A DNA stretch of 7,421 nucleotides from Bdellovibrionales bacterium (lineage in GTDB: Bacteria > Bdellovibrionota > UBA1018 > CAIPTA01), in assembly GCA_021730855.1 (NCBI GenBank), contig JAKFYM010000214.1:1-7421 (forward strand), given 5' to 3'. Position 1 is the first letter of the stretch; every line of letters starts with the position of its first letter. The notes under the pieces are model-generated. The model saw only the letters and a list, made by a program, of their open reading frames with translations, searched no databases and was not told the DNA's origin. Position numbers and translations under genes: made by a program. Positions 1 through 6,437 of the stretch are shown one piece after another.

Positions 1-13
1 CGCCTATAAAAAT

Positions 14-400
14 GTGTCAGCCGGAAACATTAGGATCCTATTTATTGACGACAATCGCGAAAATCTTATTTTGGCGCAGGCCACATTGGAAGGCTTGCCG
101 TTTACAGTTTACGTAGAGGTAGGTGCACAAGATGGCTTCGAAAGGGTGCGCAATACGCCCTTGGACATGGTTTTTGTGGATCTAGAGATGCCTGGGTGCA
201 CTGGATACGATTTTCTACGCCAGGTGCGAGAATTTAACGAGGACTTGCCGATTGTGGCTTTATCAGCCATGCCGCGCAATAAGAGTGAGGTAAATCTAGG
301 CAGCTCTTTTTTCGAATACATTGAAAAACCTATTTCTCAGTCAAAAATACTAGTGGCTCTGGAGAAGTTTTTTAGCCAAGGAAAGTTACCGGAAGGGTAA
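14..400 (+). CDS. Receiver-only response regulator, or C-terminal receiver of a protein cut by the window edge
   Basis: This is a single CheY-like receiver (REC) domain filling almost all of 128 residues. Visible landmarks are the acidic pair D12/D13 in LFIDDN, the phospho-accepting D56 in VFVDLEMPG, S84 at the conserved Thr/Ser position, and K105-P106 in the IEKPI motif, so it should be able to accept a phosphoryl group. There is no output domain. The GTG at 14 is the first possible start in the window, but the frame is open to the left edge (codons gcc tat aaa aat) and no Shine-Dalgarno sequence is visible in the 13 preceding bases. The true start may therefore lie outside, and this could be the tail of a hybrid histidine kinase. 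The next gene is about 270 bp downstream, so it is probably not in the same transcription unit. The REC assignment is firm; the 5' end is not. Confidence 0.88.
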   Translation: MSAGNIRILFIDDNRENLILAQATLEGLPFTVYVEVGAQDGFERVRNTPLDMVFVDLEMPGCTGYDFLRQVREFNEDLPIVALSAMPRNKSEVNLGSSFFEYIEKPISQSKILVALEKFFSQGKLPEG

Positions 401-433
401 CTAGAAGCGGCCTCATCAATAGACCTACTTCAG
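401..433 (+). repeat. Degenerate hairpin directly after the receiver gene
   Basis: The sequence starts immediately after the TAA stop at 398-400. The left arm gaagcggcct (404-413), a 7-nt loop catcaat (414-420) and the right arm agacctacttc (421-431) pair imperfectly, with one C/A mismatch and a bulge. The left side, ctagaagcggcct, matches 12 of 13 bases of the intact hairpin arm at 6351-6363. The loop length is also the same, and both copies sit at the 3' end of a gene. Unlike the 6351 copy it is not followed by a T-run, so termination here is doubtful. A 14-bp perfect palindrome, ttcagctagctgaa (429-442), overlaps its right edge. Confidence 0.45.
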
Positions 434-544
434 CTAGCTGAAAAGAGCGACTCCTTCGTTGTCGGAGCGAAAAAGGTGCTCAATTGAAGTTCTGCTACGC
501 CTCCGCGCCTTTTCGGCCCGCCGCCTCGGATTTGCTCTTTTCAT
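434..544 (-). CDS. Possible small Arg-rich protein (36 aa), doubtful
   Basis: The minus strand has an ATG at 544-542 with GAGG (positions 553-550) 5 nt upstream, and an open frame to TAG at 436-434. The product would be 36 residues. It begins MKRANPRRRAEKARRR and ends in a non-basic tail with HLFRSDNEGVALFS. A GTG at 577-575 in the same frame would extend it to 47 residues. About a third of the first 18 residues or more are Arg or Lys, which could mean a nucleic-acid-binding peptide or could simply reflect the pyrimidine-rich composition of the plus strand. I do not recognise a family. It lies between the two hairpin-like pieces at 401-433 and 565-582 and points toward the 3' end of the receiver gene. 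An ORF of this length can easily arise by chance. Confidence 0.18.
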   Translation of the reverse strand: MKRANPRRRAEKARRRSRTSIEHLFRSDNEGVALFS

Positions 545-564
545 CTCAGCCTCGGCACGACTTA

Positions 565-582
565 TTTTTGAGACCACTTCTA
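565..582 (+). repeat. Half-copy of the 6351-6383 hairpin (loop plus right arm)
   Basis: The sequence tttttgagaccacttcta matches 17 of 18 bases of the loop and right arm of the intact hairpin (6365-6382). No left arm lies directly upstream. The nearest matching left arm is at 401-413, about 150 bp away. An AT-rich stretch with a T-run (591-594) follows, as at the intact copy. This may be the remnant of a gene-end hairpin split by an insertion, or a separate partial copy. Confidence 0.5.
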
Positions 583-600
583 ATCACCATTTTTATCTGA

Positions 601-632
601 TACTTTTTTAACTGAGTATTAGTATATATTTG
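601..632 (+). promoter_or_regulatory. Putative promoter of the four-gene signalling operon
   Basis: An AT-rich stretch immediately precedes the first operon gene and contains a TATATT-like -10 candidate at 625-630. The -35 region about 17 bp upstream is only a T-rich run (603-610) with no good match to TTGACA. Transcription from about 637 would leave a leader of some 35 nt before the ATG at 672. This is the most promoter-like sequence between 401 and 671, but it is a weak match and could respond to a different sigma factor. Confidence 0.25.
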
Positions 633-671
633 TTCTTAAGTTTAGCTCCCTGGGAGTCGAGAAATTTGGAT

Positions 672-1829
672 ATGCCCGAACTTAAGGAAAAGATCGAAGC
701 TACGATTTGTGTGGTGGATGACGATGCTTCACTAAATCGTTCTCTGTCGGCGCTCTTGGTTGAAGCCGGTTACACGATTTTGTCCTTTTCCTCCGCCGCT
801 GAGTTTATTGCCCACGCCCCGCTCCATTCCGTGGATCTGGTGATTTCAGATATTTCCATGCCCGGCCCTTCCGGCTATGACTTATGTGTCTTTGTTCGCT
901 CGCAGGACCAGGGGGTACACGTTCCCGTGATTTTAATCACGGGCGTGGATGGAGGGAGCGAGAAGACTAAGGGGCTAGAGCTTGGTGCTGATGACTTCAT
1001 CCAAAAACCATTTCGCATTGAAGAGATCCTGGCGAAAATTCGCTCCCTCTTGAAGTGGCGAGCCAAACAGCGCGAAACTCTGCAAAAGCTAAATAGCGTG
1101 CAAGTGGAAAATACTAATCTCACGGATCAACTGAAAGACCAGTTTGATAAAACTATCAGCTTGGAGCGATTGCGACAGTTCTTCTCTCCAAGAATCGCTG
1201 AAATCCTGGCGTCGGGTGATCCACAAGCTTTTTTAAAATGCCATCGCCAAGAGGTCACGGTCTTTTTTATCGATCTCCGAAGATTCACGGCTTTTGCGGA
1301 GACCGCAGAGCCAGAAGAGGTATTGGGAACTCTGGAAGAATACTATTCCACGGTGGGCAATCTTTGCCTGGAGCATGGGGGAACCCTGGGGCATCTGGCG
1401 GGGGATGGGATCATGATTTTTTTTAATGACCCTGAGCCAGTGCCGGACCATCGCAAAGTGGCCCTACGCATGGCCTTGAAGGTTCGCGAACGCTTGGGTG
1501 AGCATAAGAAAAAATGGAACCATAAAGACTATGACCTTGATTTTGGCATTGGTTTGGCCGAGGGCTTTGCCACGATCGGGGGGATTGGGTTCGAGCAGTT
1601 TTGGCAATATTCCGTGATTGGAACAGTCACGAATCTGGCGGCAAGACTCTGTAAGGAGGCTGACAATGGCCAGATTGTCGTCTCGCATCGATTTCTTTCG
1701 GTAATTCAAGAGCATTTTCAGGCAGAGCCGATTGGCGAGCTGGAAGTCAAGGGAATGAGCAAATCCATTGCAGCCTTTAATGTGATCGCGGAAATCAAAG
1801 AAAGGAACTCCAGTGAGCGGGCCTCGTAA
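672..1829 (+). CDS. Response regulator with class III adenylate/guanylate cyclase output
   Basis: The protein has 385 residues from the ATG at 672. An N-terminal receiver (about 8-120) carries D16/D17, phospho-acceptor D60 (VISDISMPG), T90 and K112-P113. A charged helical linker (about 120-170) leads to a class III nucleotide cyclase domain (about 190-375). The two metal-binding aspartates are D201 (FFIDLRRFT) and D245 (LAGDG), and the transition-state pair is N321 and R325 (TNLAARL). The purine-selecting positions hold H241 instead of Lys and S314 instead of Asp/Thr, so cAMP versus cGMP cannot be assigned. The protein is cytosolic, with no membrane segment. In-frame TTG codons at 630 and 666 are alternative starts. 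The ATG is preferred because it begins just before the receiver fold and because 630 falls on the likely -10 region; a GGGAG lies at 652-656, rather far upstream. The end overlaps the next gene by 17 bp. Confidence 0.9.
   Translation: MPELKEKIEATICVVDDDASLNRSLSALLVEAGYTILSFSSAAEFIAHAPLHSVDLVISDISMPGPSGYDLCVFVRSQDQGVHVPVILITGVDGGSEKTKGLELGADDFIQKPFRIEEILAKIRSLLKWRAKQRETLQKLNSVQVENTNLTDQLKDQFDKTISLERLRQFFSPRIAEILASGDPQAFLKCHRQEVTVFFIDLRRFTAFAETAEPEEVLGTLEEYYSTVGNLCLEHGGTLGHLAGDGIMIFFNDPEPVPDHRKVALRMALKVRERLGEHKKKWNHKDYDLDFGIGLAEGFATIGGIGFEQFWQYSVIGTVTNLAARLCKEADNGQIVVSHRFLSVIQEHFQAEPIGELEVKGMSKSIAAFNVIAEIKERNSSERAS
1803..1806 (+). promoter_or_regulatory. Ribosome binding site fixing the GTG start of the HD-GYP gene
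   Basis: AGGA, within aaagga, lies inside the end of the cyclase gene, 6 nt before the GTG at 1813. It supports that GTG as the start and suggests translational coupling with the upstream gene. Confidence 0.6.
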
Positions 1830-3174
1830 GATCCTTTTAGTAGATGATGATCCGCATGTTTTGAGTTCCATAAAAGGCATTTTAGAGGAATCGGGATTTG
1901 TCGTAACTTCCGCGAGTGATGGCGAAGCGGCCGAGACAATTTTTGGCTCAGACACCTTTGAAGCGGTGATTTCCGATATTCAGATGCCCAAGCGCAGTGG
2001 CTTGCAGTTGGCAAAAAGCCTAAAAGAAAAAAATGAAACTCCCTTGATCTTAATGACGGGATTTCGTGAATATATTGATGCGATCACCGACTATGAGGTT
2101 CCTATTGATGGATTTTTGGCGAAACCTTTTCGCAAAGATGAGCTCTTAAAAATGCTCGAGCAGTGTTTAGCTGCCAGCCATACGGAATCTGCCGAAACCC
2201 ATTCCGTGGGTGATTTTATGAAGCTTAGTCTCGACGAATTCGTGGCCGGAAAGCAAATCCAAAGCAATATCTATGTTCAGATCAACCCGAGCAAATACGT
2301 AAAAATCGCCCACCAGGGCGAAGATATTGAAATTGGCCGCATTCGAGCGATGAAGGAAAAAAAAGTAAAGTACCTATATTTGAAAAAAGAAGATTTTTCC
2401 AAATATGTGGGGTTCGCTCTAAAGATCGCGGACAAGCTAAACAAGGCCACCTTTGTCGATGTGGAAAGAAAAACGAAATTTTTTAAATACACCGGAGAAG
2501 TGGTTTTGGAGCAGATCCATTTAAAAGGTCTGGATGAAGAAACCTACCAAAGCTCAAAGGTTTTCTTGGAAAATTCCATTTCTACTATTTGTGATGATAT
2601 CGCCGCTTTTAAGTTGCTTGAGATCCTCAATAATCATGCAAATTTTGTGTATGCCCACTCTCTGGCCGTGAGTTTTTACAGCCTGATGCTGGCGAAGGCC
2701 GTGGGCTGGATTTCACCGGCAAATCGTTTCAAGATCGCTACGGCTGGTCTTTTCCATGATATTGGAAAAAAGGAAATGCCCCTGGAGATTCTTTTCAAGT
2801 CTAGCGGGCAGCTGACGGCCGAGGAGTTGAAAGTCTACGAAGAGCACCCCATTCGCGGCGCCACGATACTGCGAGAAATCAAATCCATTCCCACGGATGT
2901 TTTACAAATCGTGCTCCATCATCACGAAAATTGGAGCGGTACGGGATTTCCTTCCAAGCTTACTTCGCGGTCAATTCACCCGATTGCCCGCATGATTTCT
3001 CTCGTAGATGAATTTGTAAAACTCACCTTAGATGTTCCTGGCTCTCCGAAATTTAGTCCCAAAGAAGCGATTGAAAGGATTGAAACACTCTACGATAAGA
3101 TCGTAGACAAGCAGTTTATTCCGGGCTTAAGGAAAATGTTCGACATACCGGATGCCAAGGCAGGTCGAGGATGA
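1813..3174 (+). CDS. Response regulator with HD-GYP-type cyclic di-GMP phosphodiesterase output
   Basis: The protein has 453 residues and three parts. A receiver (about 5-120) has D11/D12, phospho-acceptor D55 (VISDIQMPK), T82 and K104-P105. A middle region (about 135-215, around YVQINPSKYVKIA) resembles accessory domains that precede HD-GYP domains in other proteins; I cannot name it. The C-terminal HD domain (about 265-440) keeps the metal ligands H282, H315-D316 (LFHDIGKK), H345 (EEHPIRG), H370-H371 and D399 (ISLVDEF). The signature reads HHENWSGTGFP where HHExxDGxGYP is typical, so it is GFP rather than GYP and has Ser in place of Asp. Members of this family hydrolyse cyclic di-GMP, and the intact metal site suggests activity here. 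The GTG start is supported by AGGA 6 nt upstream. It overlaps the cyclase gene by 17 bp and the next gene by 4 bp, so it is very likely co-translated. Confidence 0.9.
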   Translation: MSGPRKILLVDDDPHVLSSIKGILEESGFVVTSASDGEAAETIFGSDTFEAVISDIQMPKRSGLQLAKSLKEKNETPLILMTGFREYIDAITDYEVPIDGFLAKPFRKDELLKMLEQCLAASHTESAETHSVGDFMKLSLDEFVAGKQIQSNIYVQINPSKYVKIAHQGEDIEIGRIRAMKEKKVKYLYLKKEDFSKYVGFALKIADKLNKATFVDVERKTKFFKYTGEVVLEQIHLKGLDEETYQSSKVFLENSISTICDDIAAFKLLEILNNHANFVYAHSLAVSFYSLMLAKAVGWISPANRFKIATAGLFHDIGKKEMPLEILFKSSGQLTAEELKVYEEHPIRGATILREIKSIPTDVLQIVLHHHENWSGTGFPSKLTSRSIHPIARMISLVDEFVKLTLDVPGSPKFSPKEAIERIETLYDKIVDKQFIPGLRKMFDIPDAKAGRG

Positions 3175-4745
3175 GCCAAGAAAACAAGCCTTCGGCCCCG
3201 ATCCGCATCCTTCATCTAGAGGATTCAGACATAGATTCTGAACTTCTTGTGCGGCACCTAAAAAAGTCTGGCTTGGAGTTTACCTATGAAAGAAAGGAAA
3301 CAAGAGAGGGCCTAAGCTTAGCCCTGGAGAGCGGCGGCCACGATCTCGTGATCTCCGATTATTCCTTGGGAATGTTCAATGGTATTGAAGCTCTGATCAT
3401 GGTTCGGGCCAAAGATATAGAACTTCCATTCATCATGCTCTCTGGAAATATTGGAGAAGAGTTGGCGGCCAAGGCGATGAAGCTTGGTGCCAATGACTAT
3501 CTCATGAAGGGGAACTTAAGCCGGCTCGTGCCAGCGATGGAGCGAGAGGTGCGAGAGGCCCAAGTTCGTCGCGAGAAAAAAGCCATTGAGCATGAGCTCA
3601 GGGATAGGGAGCAGGAGCTCAACCAATCGCAGAAGATGGAGGCCTTGGGGCGCCTCGCCGGCGGCATCGCTCATGACTTCAATAATCTCTTGGCGGTGAT
3701 TTCTCTCAATGCGGATTCTATCGCCTCTTCGAAAGAGCATACCACGAAGGTGGAAGAGATTCGGCAGGCCGTGGATCGGGGAGCCTCGATGGTGCGGCAG
3801 TTGATGACCTTCAGCAAGCGCGGAATCCTTCCCGAAGATGAATTTGTGAGCCTCAATGAACTCGTCTCCCAAATGCTTCCGATGTTTAAGCGCTTGATCG
3901 GAAAAAATGTAAAAGTTTCTATAGAACTCCAAGACTCCCTTCCCATGGTTGGATTTGTGCAATCCCAAGTGGAACAAGTGCTCCTAAACCTCGTAGTGAA
4001 TGCTCGTGACGCCATGGAAGGCAATGGCACGATTTGCATCAGGACTTTTCAGGAGCGGAGCTTAGACAAAAATCAAGAAATCGAACGCGCCTATTGCGTG
4101 CTCGAGGTGGAAGATTCTGGCTGTGGAATGAGTGAAGAAGTCAAGGGCCGTATTTTCGAGCCCTTCTTTTCGACCAAAGGCACCGGCAAGGGCACTGGAT
4201 TGGGCCTCTCCACTGTTTATGGCATCATGACTCGATCGGAGGGAATCATTCGCGTGGACAGCGAGGTTGGACGAGGCACTCGCTTCCAACTCTTGTTTCC
4301 GATCGTCGAAGATAGGCTGCGCATTCCCGAGCCAGAATTGCCTCAAGAACAGTTTATTTTTCGCTCGGTGGGAACGAAAATTTTGCTAGTAGAGGACGAT
4401 GGAGTGTTTGGCAGCGCTCTGGCGCGCTCTCTCAATCAGGCTGGGTGCATCACTGTTCATGCGATCAGCCCGGAAACGGCGTTATTGATTTTGGCAGAAA
4501 AGAAATTTCAGCCGGATCTATTGGTGGCCGACCTGACTTTGCCCGGTTCTTCGGGGCTGCGATTGGCCGAGACTGCAGCCAAAGAATATGGAGTGTCTCG
4601 GGCTTTGATCATTTCCGCAAATAGCCTCGACACTGCCGTGTCCAAGGCGATCAAAAACCTAGACGTGCACTTTTTAGGTAAACCTTTGACGGTGCAGGCA
4701 ATCTTATTGTTTATTGATGGCGCGGCTTCCGAATCGGTGGCCTAA
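3171..4745 (+). CDS. Soluble hybrid histidine kinase with REC-HisKA-HATPase-REC architecture
   Basis: The protein has 524 residues. A first receiver (about 10-130) has E17/D18, D63 (VISDYSLG), S91 and K113 (LMKGNL). A short coiled helix (about 130-155) leads directly into the dimerisation/phosphotransfer helix with H168 (GGIAHDFNNLL). The ATPase domain (about 255-380) shows an N-box (N273, N277, D280 in LLNLVVNARDAM), a G1 box (D315 in VEDSGCGM), an F-box (IFEPFFSTK) and a G2 box (GKGTGLGLS). A second receiver (about 400-520) has E408/D409/D410, D454 (VADLTLPG), S482 and K504-P505. All catalytic residues are present, so it should autophosphorylate on H168 and pass phosphate to D454 or to other receivers. 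It has no PAS, GAF or membrane segment, so its input appears to be the N-terminal receiver itself. The ATG overlaps the TGA of the HD-GYP gene (ATGA). Confidence 0.92.
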   Translation: MSQENKPSAPIRILHLEDSDIDSELLVRHLKKSGLEFTYERKETREGLSLALESGGHDLVISDYSLGMFNGIEALIMVRAKDIELPFIMLSGNIGEELAAKAMKLGANDYLMKGNLSRLVPAMEREVREAQVRREKKAIEHELRDREQELNQSQKMEALGRLAGGIAHDFNNLLAVISLNADSIASSKEHTTKVEEIRQAVDRGASMVRQLMTFSKRGILPEDEFVSLNELVSQMLPMFKRLIGKNVKVSIELQDSLPMVGFVQSQVEQVLLNLVVNARDAMEGNGTICIRTFQERSLDKNQEIERAYCVLEVEDSGCGMSEEVKGRIFEPFFSTKGTGKGTGLGLSTVYGIMTRSEGIIRVDSEVGRGTRFQLLFPIVEDRLRIPEPELPQEQFIFRSVGTKILLVEDDGVFGSALARSLNQAGCITVHAISPETALLILAEKKFQPDLLVADLTLPGSSGLRLAETAAKEYGVSRALIISANSLDTAVSKAIKNLDVHFLGKPLTVQAILLFIDGAASESVA

Positions 4746-4751
4746 GTGTAT

Positions 4752-4757
4752 AGGAGG
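4752..4757 (+). promoter_or_regulatory. Strong ribosome binding site deciding a TTG start
   Basis: A perfect AGGAGG lies in the 16-bp gap after the hybrid kinase stop (4743-4745). It is 4 nt before an in-frame TTG at 4762. The first ATG or GTG codons after it lie too far inside the PAS domain to be the start, so this site selects TTG 4762. Confidence 0.65.
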
Positions 4758-4761
4758 CCTC

Positions 4762-6354
4762 TTGCCCGTTGTTGATCCTAAGCTTCCCAATTTTCATTTA
4801 CTTTTTGAGGGGTTGCCTGGCCTTTATCTCTTGCTGCAGCCAGATTTTGTGATTGCGGCGGTAACGGAGACCTACCTGAAGGCCACGATGACCCAGAGAA
4901 AAGCCATCCTGGGCCGCGGTATTTTTGAGGTGTTTCCCGACAATCCAAATGAGCCTGGAGCCACGGGCACGAGCAACCTGCGCGCCTCACTAGAGAGAGT
5001 ACGGCGCAATCGGGTGCCCGATGCGATGGCCGTGCAAAAGTACGACATTCGCTGCCCCGAATCGGAGGGAGGCGCCTTTGAGGTGCGGTATTGGAGTCCC
5101 GTAAATTCTCCAATCTTTGATAGCACAGGGGAGCTCAGCCACATCCTTCACCAAGTAGAGGACGTGACGGAATTTGTGAAACTTCGCCTGCAAGAAGAAG
5201 AGCAGGGAAAAATCAACGAAAAGCTTAAATCCAAAGCCTTGCAGATGGAAAAGGATATTTACAACCGGGCGCAGGAGCTTCAGGAGGCAAACAAACAGTT
5301 GCGTGCCGCCTACGAGGAGCAAGATCGATTTTTTTCCGTATCCCTCGATATGTTGTGCATCTCTAGCTACGACGGCCATTTCAAAAAGGTCAACCCGGCT
5401 TTTGAAGATACGCTTGGTTTTTCGCGTGAGGAGCTGTGCGCGAAGTCCTATTTAGAGTTTATTCATCCCGACGACATTGAGATCACCAAAAAAGAGGTGG
5501 AGAAGCAGCTAGTCACTAAATCCCCGGTGTTGAATTTCGAGAATCGGTATCGATGCAAGGACGGATCTTATCGCCTACTTTCCTGGAAATCCGCTCCGGT
5601 GGGCGATCTTATGTACGCGGCCGCACGTGATATCACGGAGAGCAAAAGGATCGAACGCGAACTGAGCCTAGCCAAAGATGCGGCCGAAATAGCGAACAAA
5701 GAATTGGAGTCGTTTAGTTATTCGGTGGCGCATGATTTGCGTGCGCCCCTGCGCGGAATCATGGGCTTTGGCGATGTGCTGCTAGAAGACTATGGAGATT
5801 CATTGCCAAAAGAGGGCAAGGACGTTTTGCTCCGAACCATCAATGCCGCCAAAAAAATGGGCAATCTGATTGATGGATTATTGGATTTGTCGCGGGTGAC
5901 GCGTAAGGAGATCACGAAGCAACCAGTCAATCTCAGCGAGATGGCTCGCGATATCGTCGGTGAATTACGGCATGGAGAGCCGACTCGAGAGGTGGAGGCT
6001 GTGATTGCCGAGGGAGTGACTGTTCAGGGCGATCCGCTCCTGCTCCATCAGGTGCTGGCCAACCTCCTGAGCAACGCCTGGAAATACAGTGCAAAAAATC
6101 CGGGTAAGGCACGCATTGAATTCGGCGTGAGCGAAGAAGGCTATTTTGTAAAAGACAATGGCACTGGTTTCGACATGAAGTACGTGAATAAACTATTTGG
6201 TGTCTTTCAGAGATTGCATACCGCCCAGGAATTTGAGGGAACAGGCATTGGCCTAGCCATCGTCAAAAGAATCATTCAATCCCATGGTGGGAACGTCAGG
6301 GCGCAGTCGTCCCTGGGCGAGGGAGCTACTTTCTATTTCACGATTGGTCGCTAG
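4762..6354 (+). CDS. Soluble PAS-PAS sensor histidine kinase
   Basis: The protein has 530 residues from TTG 4762. A first PAS fold (about 10-140) contains GRGIFEVFPDNP and a region around QKYDIR and RYWSPVNSP, typical of a widespread N-terminal PAS type in bacterial kinases. A helical, probably coiled-coil segment (about 140-190) joins it to a second PAS domain (about 190-300, ending in AARDITESKRIEREL). The HisKA helix carries H324 in SVAHDLRAPLRG, the phytochrome-like kinase type. The ATPase domain has N438 (LLSNAWKYS), D465 (VKDNGTGFD) and the glycine-rich FEGTGIGLA at about 491-499. There is no receiver and no membrane segment, so it should sense a cytosolic cue and phosphorylate a separate receiver, most simply one encoded in the same operon. 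An ATG at 4714 in the same frame would place 16 residues inside the hybrid kinase gene and bypass the AGGAGG, so it is less likely. The TAG stop lies within the terminator stem. Confidence 0.91.
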   Translation: MPVVDPKLPNFHLLFEGLPGLYLLLQPDFVIAAVTETYLKATMTQRKAILGRGIFEVFPDNPNEPGATGTSNLRASLERVRRNRVPDAMAVQKYDIRCPESEGGAFEVRYWSPVNSPIFDSTGELSHILHQVEDVTEFVKLRLQEEEQGKINEKLKSKALQMEKDIYNRAQELQEANKQLRAAYEEQDRFFSVSLDMLCISSYDGHFKKVNPAFEDTLGFSREELCAKSYLEFIHPDDIEITKKEVEKQLVTKSPVLNFENRYRCKDGSYRLLSWKSAPVGDLMYAAARDITESKRIERELSLAKDAAEIANKELESFSYSVAHDLRAPLRGIMGFGDVLLEDYGDSLPKEGKDVLLRTINAAKKMGNLIDGLLDLSRVTRKEITKQPVNLSEMARDIVGELRHGEPTREVEAVIAEGVTVQGDPLLLHQVLANLLSNAWKYSAKNPGKARIEFGVSEEGYFVKDNGTGFDMKYVNKLFGVFQRLHTAQEFEGTGIGLAIVKRIIQSHGGNVRAQSSLGEGATFYFTIGR

Positions 6355-6393
6355 AAGCGGTCTGTTTTTGAGACCGCTTCTAGGCATTTTTTT
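6351..6393 (+). terminator. Rho-independent terminator of the signalling operon
   Basis: A perfect 13-bp inverted repeat, ctagaagcggtct (6351-6363) and agaccgcttctag (6371-6383), flanks a 7-nt loop gtttttg. Three bases later come seven Ts (6387-6393). The left arm contains the TAG stop codon of the PAS kinase. The symmetric stem could also act on transcripts from the opposite strand, although there is no matching U-run on that side. Confidence 0.85.
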
Positions 6394-6402
6394 CCGTTGC
6401 GA

Positions 6403-6432
6403 TTGACAGTCTACTCGTGGCTAGCGTCTACT
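6403..6432 (+). promoter_or_regulatory. Putative promoter of the RCC1-like gene
   Basis: A perfect -35 hexamer TTGACA (6403-6408) is followed after 18 bp by a partial -10, TCTACT (6427-6432), matching 4 of 6 bases of TATAAT. It lies between the operon terminator and the ATG at 6438. Transcription starting 6 to 8 nt after the -10 would begin at about 6438-6440, on the start codon itself. A 7-bp direct repeat gtctact occurs at 6409-6415 and 6426-6432, the second copy overlapping the -10. Confidence 0.45.
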
Positions 6433-6437
6433 AAAAC

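Noticed and set aside
630..671. Extended N-terminus of the cyclase protein from a TTG at 630
   Set aside because: The TTG overlaps the best -10 candidate (625-630), the extra 14 residues look unlike a domain, and the receiver fold begins normally just after the ATG at 672. It remains possible but less likely.
1416..1424. T-run inside the cyclase gene as a frameshift or terminator site
   Set aside because: The run encodes Ile-Phe-Phe in the conserved strand after the GDG motif. No hairpin precedes it and the frame is intact on both sides.
1464..1955. 163-codon open frame on the minus strand
   Set aside because: It lies opposite the cyclase and HD-GYP genes, which have clear conserved motifs. 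Its translation has no recognisable domain, so it is a coding shadow.
3516..3977. 153-codon open frame on the minus strand
   Set aside because: It lies wholly opposite the hybrid kinase catalytic core. It is rich in His and Leu from antisense codon bias and has no motif.
4714..4761. ATG start at 4714 for the PAS kinase
   Set aside because: It would overlap the hybrid kinase by 32 bp and ignore the perfect AGGAGG at 4752-4757, which serves TTG 4762. The additional residues do not extend the PAS domain.
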